The position numbers and the translations under genes are program-made. This document shows, in pieces, positions 5,883 to 6,787 of a stretch of 6,787 nucleotides of DNA. Origin of the DNA: DASRBA01 sp036559665 (GTDB taxonomy: Bacteria > Myxococcota > Myxococcia > Myxococcales > Myxococcaceae); the NCBI GenBank assembly GCA_036559665.1, contig DATBSS010000645.1, forward strand, positions 1 through 6,787, read 5' to 3'. Every line of letters begins with the position of its first letter. The first letter of the stretch is position 1. The notes under the pieces were generated by a model that was not told the origin of the DNA, did not search any database, and saw nothing but the letters and a program-made list of their open reading frames with translations.

Positions 5883-6766
5883 CCGATGCGGAGCTCTAAG
5901 CCCTCGCGCGCGCCGAACACCACCAGCTGGCTCTTGTGCCGGGCGGCGCGCTCGCGGCAGAGGTCGATCTTCCGGTCCACGTCCCGGTCGGACTGGTTGG
6001 GGTCGTGGTGGAAGACGGCGAGCTGCCGGCACTGGGCCGCCACCGCCAGGTCCACCAGCGTGGTGGCCCGCGAGTGCCCCCATCCGACGTGCGTGGGGTA
6101 CTCCTCGTCCGTGTACTGGCCGTCGCCGATCAGGAGGTCCGCCCCGCGCATGAACTCCACCAGCGCCTCCGGGAACGACCGCACAGCGTCCGGATCGCGC
6201 TTCGGCTGCTCCGGGTCCGCCAGCATCAGGTCCAGCTCGTTGTCGGTGGCGTAGACGACCTTCTTGCCCTCCCGTTCGAACGAGAAGGCGAACGAGCGGC
6301 CGGGGTGCTTCACCTCCATGCAGCGGACGGAGAAGCCCTCCACGTGGGCGTGGCCGTCGCCCAGGTCGGCGGAGGCGATGCGGCTGCGCAGCTCGGAGAA
6401 CTCCACCGGGAAGTATTCGGAGCGCATCTGGCCGGAGAGGAGGTCGAACGTCCGGCGGTCCCCGCGCGACGTCCCGTAGACCAGGAACTCGTTGCGCGGG
6501 TCGTAGGCGGGGGTGAAGAAGGGGAAGCCCTGGATGTGGTCCCAGTGGGTGTGGCTGAAGAGGAAGTGGCCGCGGATGGGCTCGCCCTTCTTGCGCTTGA
6601 GGAGGTCCAGGCCCAGCTCGCGAAGGCCCGTGCCGCCGTCGCAGATCAAGAGCGCGGGGTCGGCGTGGATCTCCACGCAGGACGTGTTGCCGCCGTACCT
6701 CCTCGACTGCGGCCCCGGCGCCGGGGTGGACCCGCGCGTCCCCCAGAACTTCACGAACCAGCTCAT
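5879..6766 (-). CDS. Metallo-beta-lactamase-fold metal-dependent hydrolase
   Basis: This 295-residue protein shows the full metal-binding set of the MBL superfamily: S-H-T-H-W-D-H (His72, His74, Asp76, His77), His154 in V-K-H-P-G, Asp175 in Y-A-T-D-N-E, and a C-terminal region with Asp215 (G-D-G-Q-Y), His231 (G-W-G-H-S) and His253/His254 (F-H-H-D-P). The N-terminus (WGTRGSTPAPG, then RYGGNTSC) and the GHS...FHHDP ending are typical of the PhnP / RNase Z-like Lactamase_B_2 branch, whose members are phosphodiesterases or related hydrolases rather than antibiotic-degrading lactamases. Two metal ions (Zn or Mn/Fe) are expected. There is no signal peptide, so it is cytoplasmic. The ATG at 6766 is preceded by a good ribosome binding site. 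The stop overlaps the MFS start as ATGA, so the two are almost certainly cotranscribed. The exact substrate (cyclic nucleotide, phosphonate intermediate or other) is not readable from sequence. Confidence 0.93.
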   Translation of the reverse strand: MSWFVKFWGTRGSTPAPGPQSRRYGGNTSCVEIHADPALLICDGGTGLRELGLDLLKRKKGEPIRGHFLFSHTHWDHIQGFPFFTPAYDPRNEFLVYGTSRGDRRTFDLLSGQMRSEYFPVEFSELRSRIASADLGDGHAHVEGFSVRCMEVKHPGRSFAFSFEREGKKVVYATDNELDLMLADPEQPKRDPDAVRSFPEALVEFMRGADLLIGDGQYTDEEYPTHVGWGHSRATTLVDLAVAAQCRQLAVFHHDPNQSDRDVDRKIDLCRERAARHKSQLVVFGAREGLELRIG

Positions 6767-6771
6767 TCGCG

Positions 6772-6777
6772 CCCTTC
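6772..6777 (-). promoter_or_regulatory. Ribosome binding site of the MBL-fold gene
   Basis: On the minus strand GAAGGG lies 5 bases before the ATG at 6766, an acceptable Shine-Dalgarno sequence and spacing that supports this start. The promoter would lie beyond the window edge; only 21 bases upstream of the ATG are visible. Confidence 0.6.
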
Positions 6778-6787
6778 GTGGAAGACC

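Noticed and set aside
5883..6083. Possible 67-residue N-terminal extension of the MFS protein
   Set aside because: The extension is Arg/Pro/Gly-rich and lies entirely within the MBL gene. The ATG at 5882 gives a normal MFS N-terminus and an ATGA overlap.
4263..6254. Long plus-strand open frame (663 codons) opposite the MFS and MBL genes
   Set aside because: The product is rich in His, Arg, Gln, Gly and Pro and mirrors the GC-rich third positions of the two real minus-strand genes. It has no domain and no ribosome binding site.
5879..6766. Antibiotic-resistance beta-lactamase
   Set aside because: The fold is shared, but the WGTRGS start, GHS and FHHDP motifs and the absence of a signal peptide fit the cytoplasmic PhnP/RNase Z-like branch instead.
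1..6787. CRISPR arrays, tRNA or rRNA genes, insertion sequences, attachment sites
   Set aside because: I saw no regularly spaced repeats, no tRNA cloverleaf, no rRNA-like sequence, no transposase motifs and no terminal inverted repeats. Composition is uniform except for a few codons near 890.

Overview
The window is very GC-rich DNA with strong G/C preference at third codon positions. A MYXO-CTERM-like sorting tail on the first protein points to a myxobacterium (phylum Myxococcota, for example an Anaeromyxobacter, Archangium or Myxococcus relative). The genus cannot be fixed from the sequence alone. Coding density is close to complete, and no gene-free stretch exceeds 100 bases.

Layout, left to right. 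(1) Positions 1-966, plus strand: the 3' end of a surface protein with the tail of a DNRLRE/CBM96-like domain, an Ig-like stretch and a C-terminal Cys-rich, membrane and Arg sorting signal. (2) Positions 967-1049: an 83-base gap with small inverted repeats. (3) Positions 1050-3005, plus strand: a 651-residue patatin-like phospholipase with a disordered Ala/Pro N-terminus and no signal peptide. (4) Positions 3009-3467 and 3464-4591, minus strand: a two-gene unit joined by an ATGA overlap. It encodes a 375-residue papain-like (C39-like) cysteine peptidase candidate with its own Pro/Ala-rich N-terminus, followed by a 152-residue helical protein I do not recognise. (5) Positions 4614-5882 and 5879-6766, minus strand: a 422-residue MFS exporter and a 295-residue metallo-beta-lactamase-fold hydrolase, also joined by an ATGA overlap.

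The four minus-strand genes may form one operon in the order MBL hydrolase, MFS exporter, cysteine peptidase, small helical protein. The gaps are -4, +22 and -4 bases. The patatin gene runs into this operon tail to tail, with only 3 bases between stop codons. The most interesting part is the middle: two unrelated hydrolases, a lipase and a cysteine peptidase, both lack an export signal and both start with a disordered Pro/Ala/Thr-rich leader. The peptidase is translationally coupled to a small acidic helical protein. This looks like a candidate effector locus with a possible cognate immunity or chaperone protein. That reading is inference; only the motifs and gene arrangement are seen directly.
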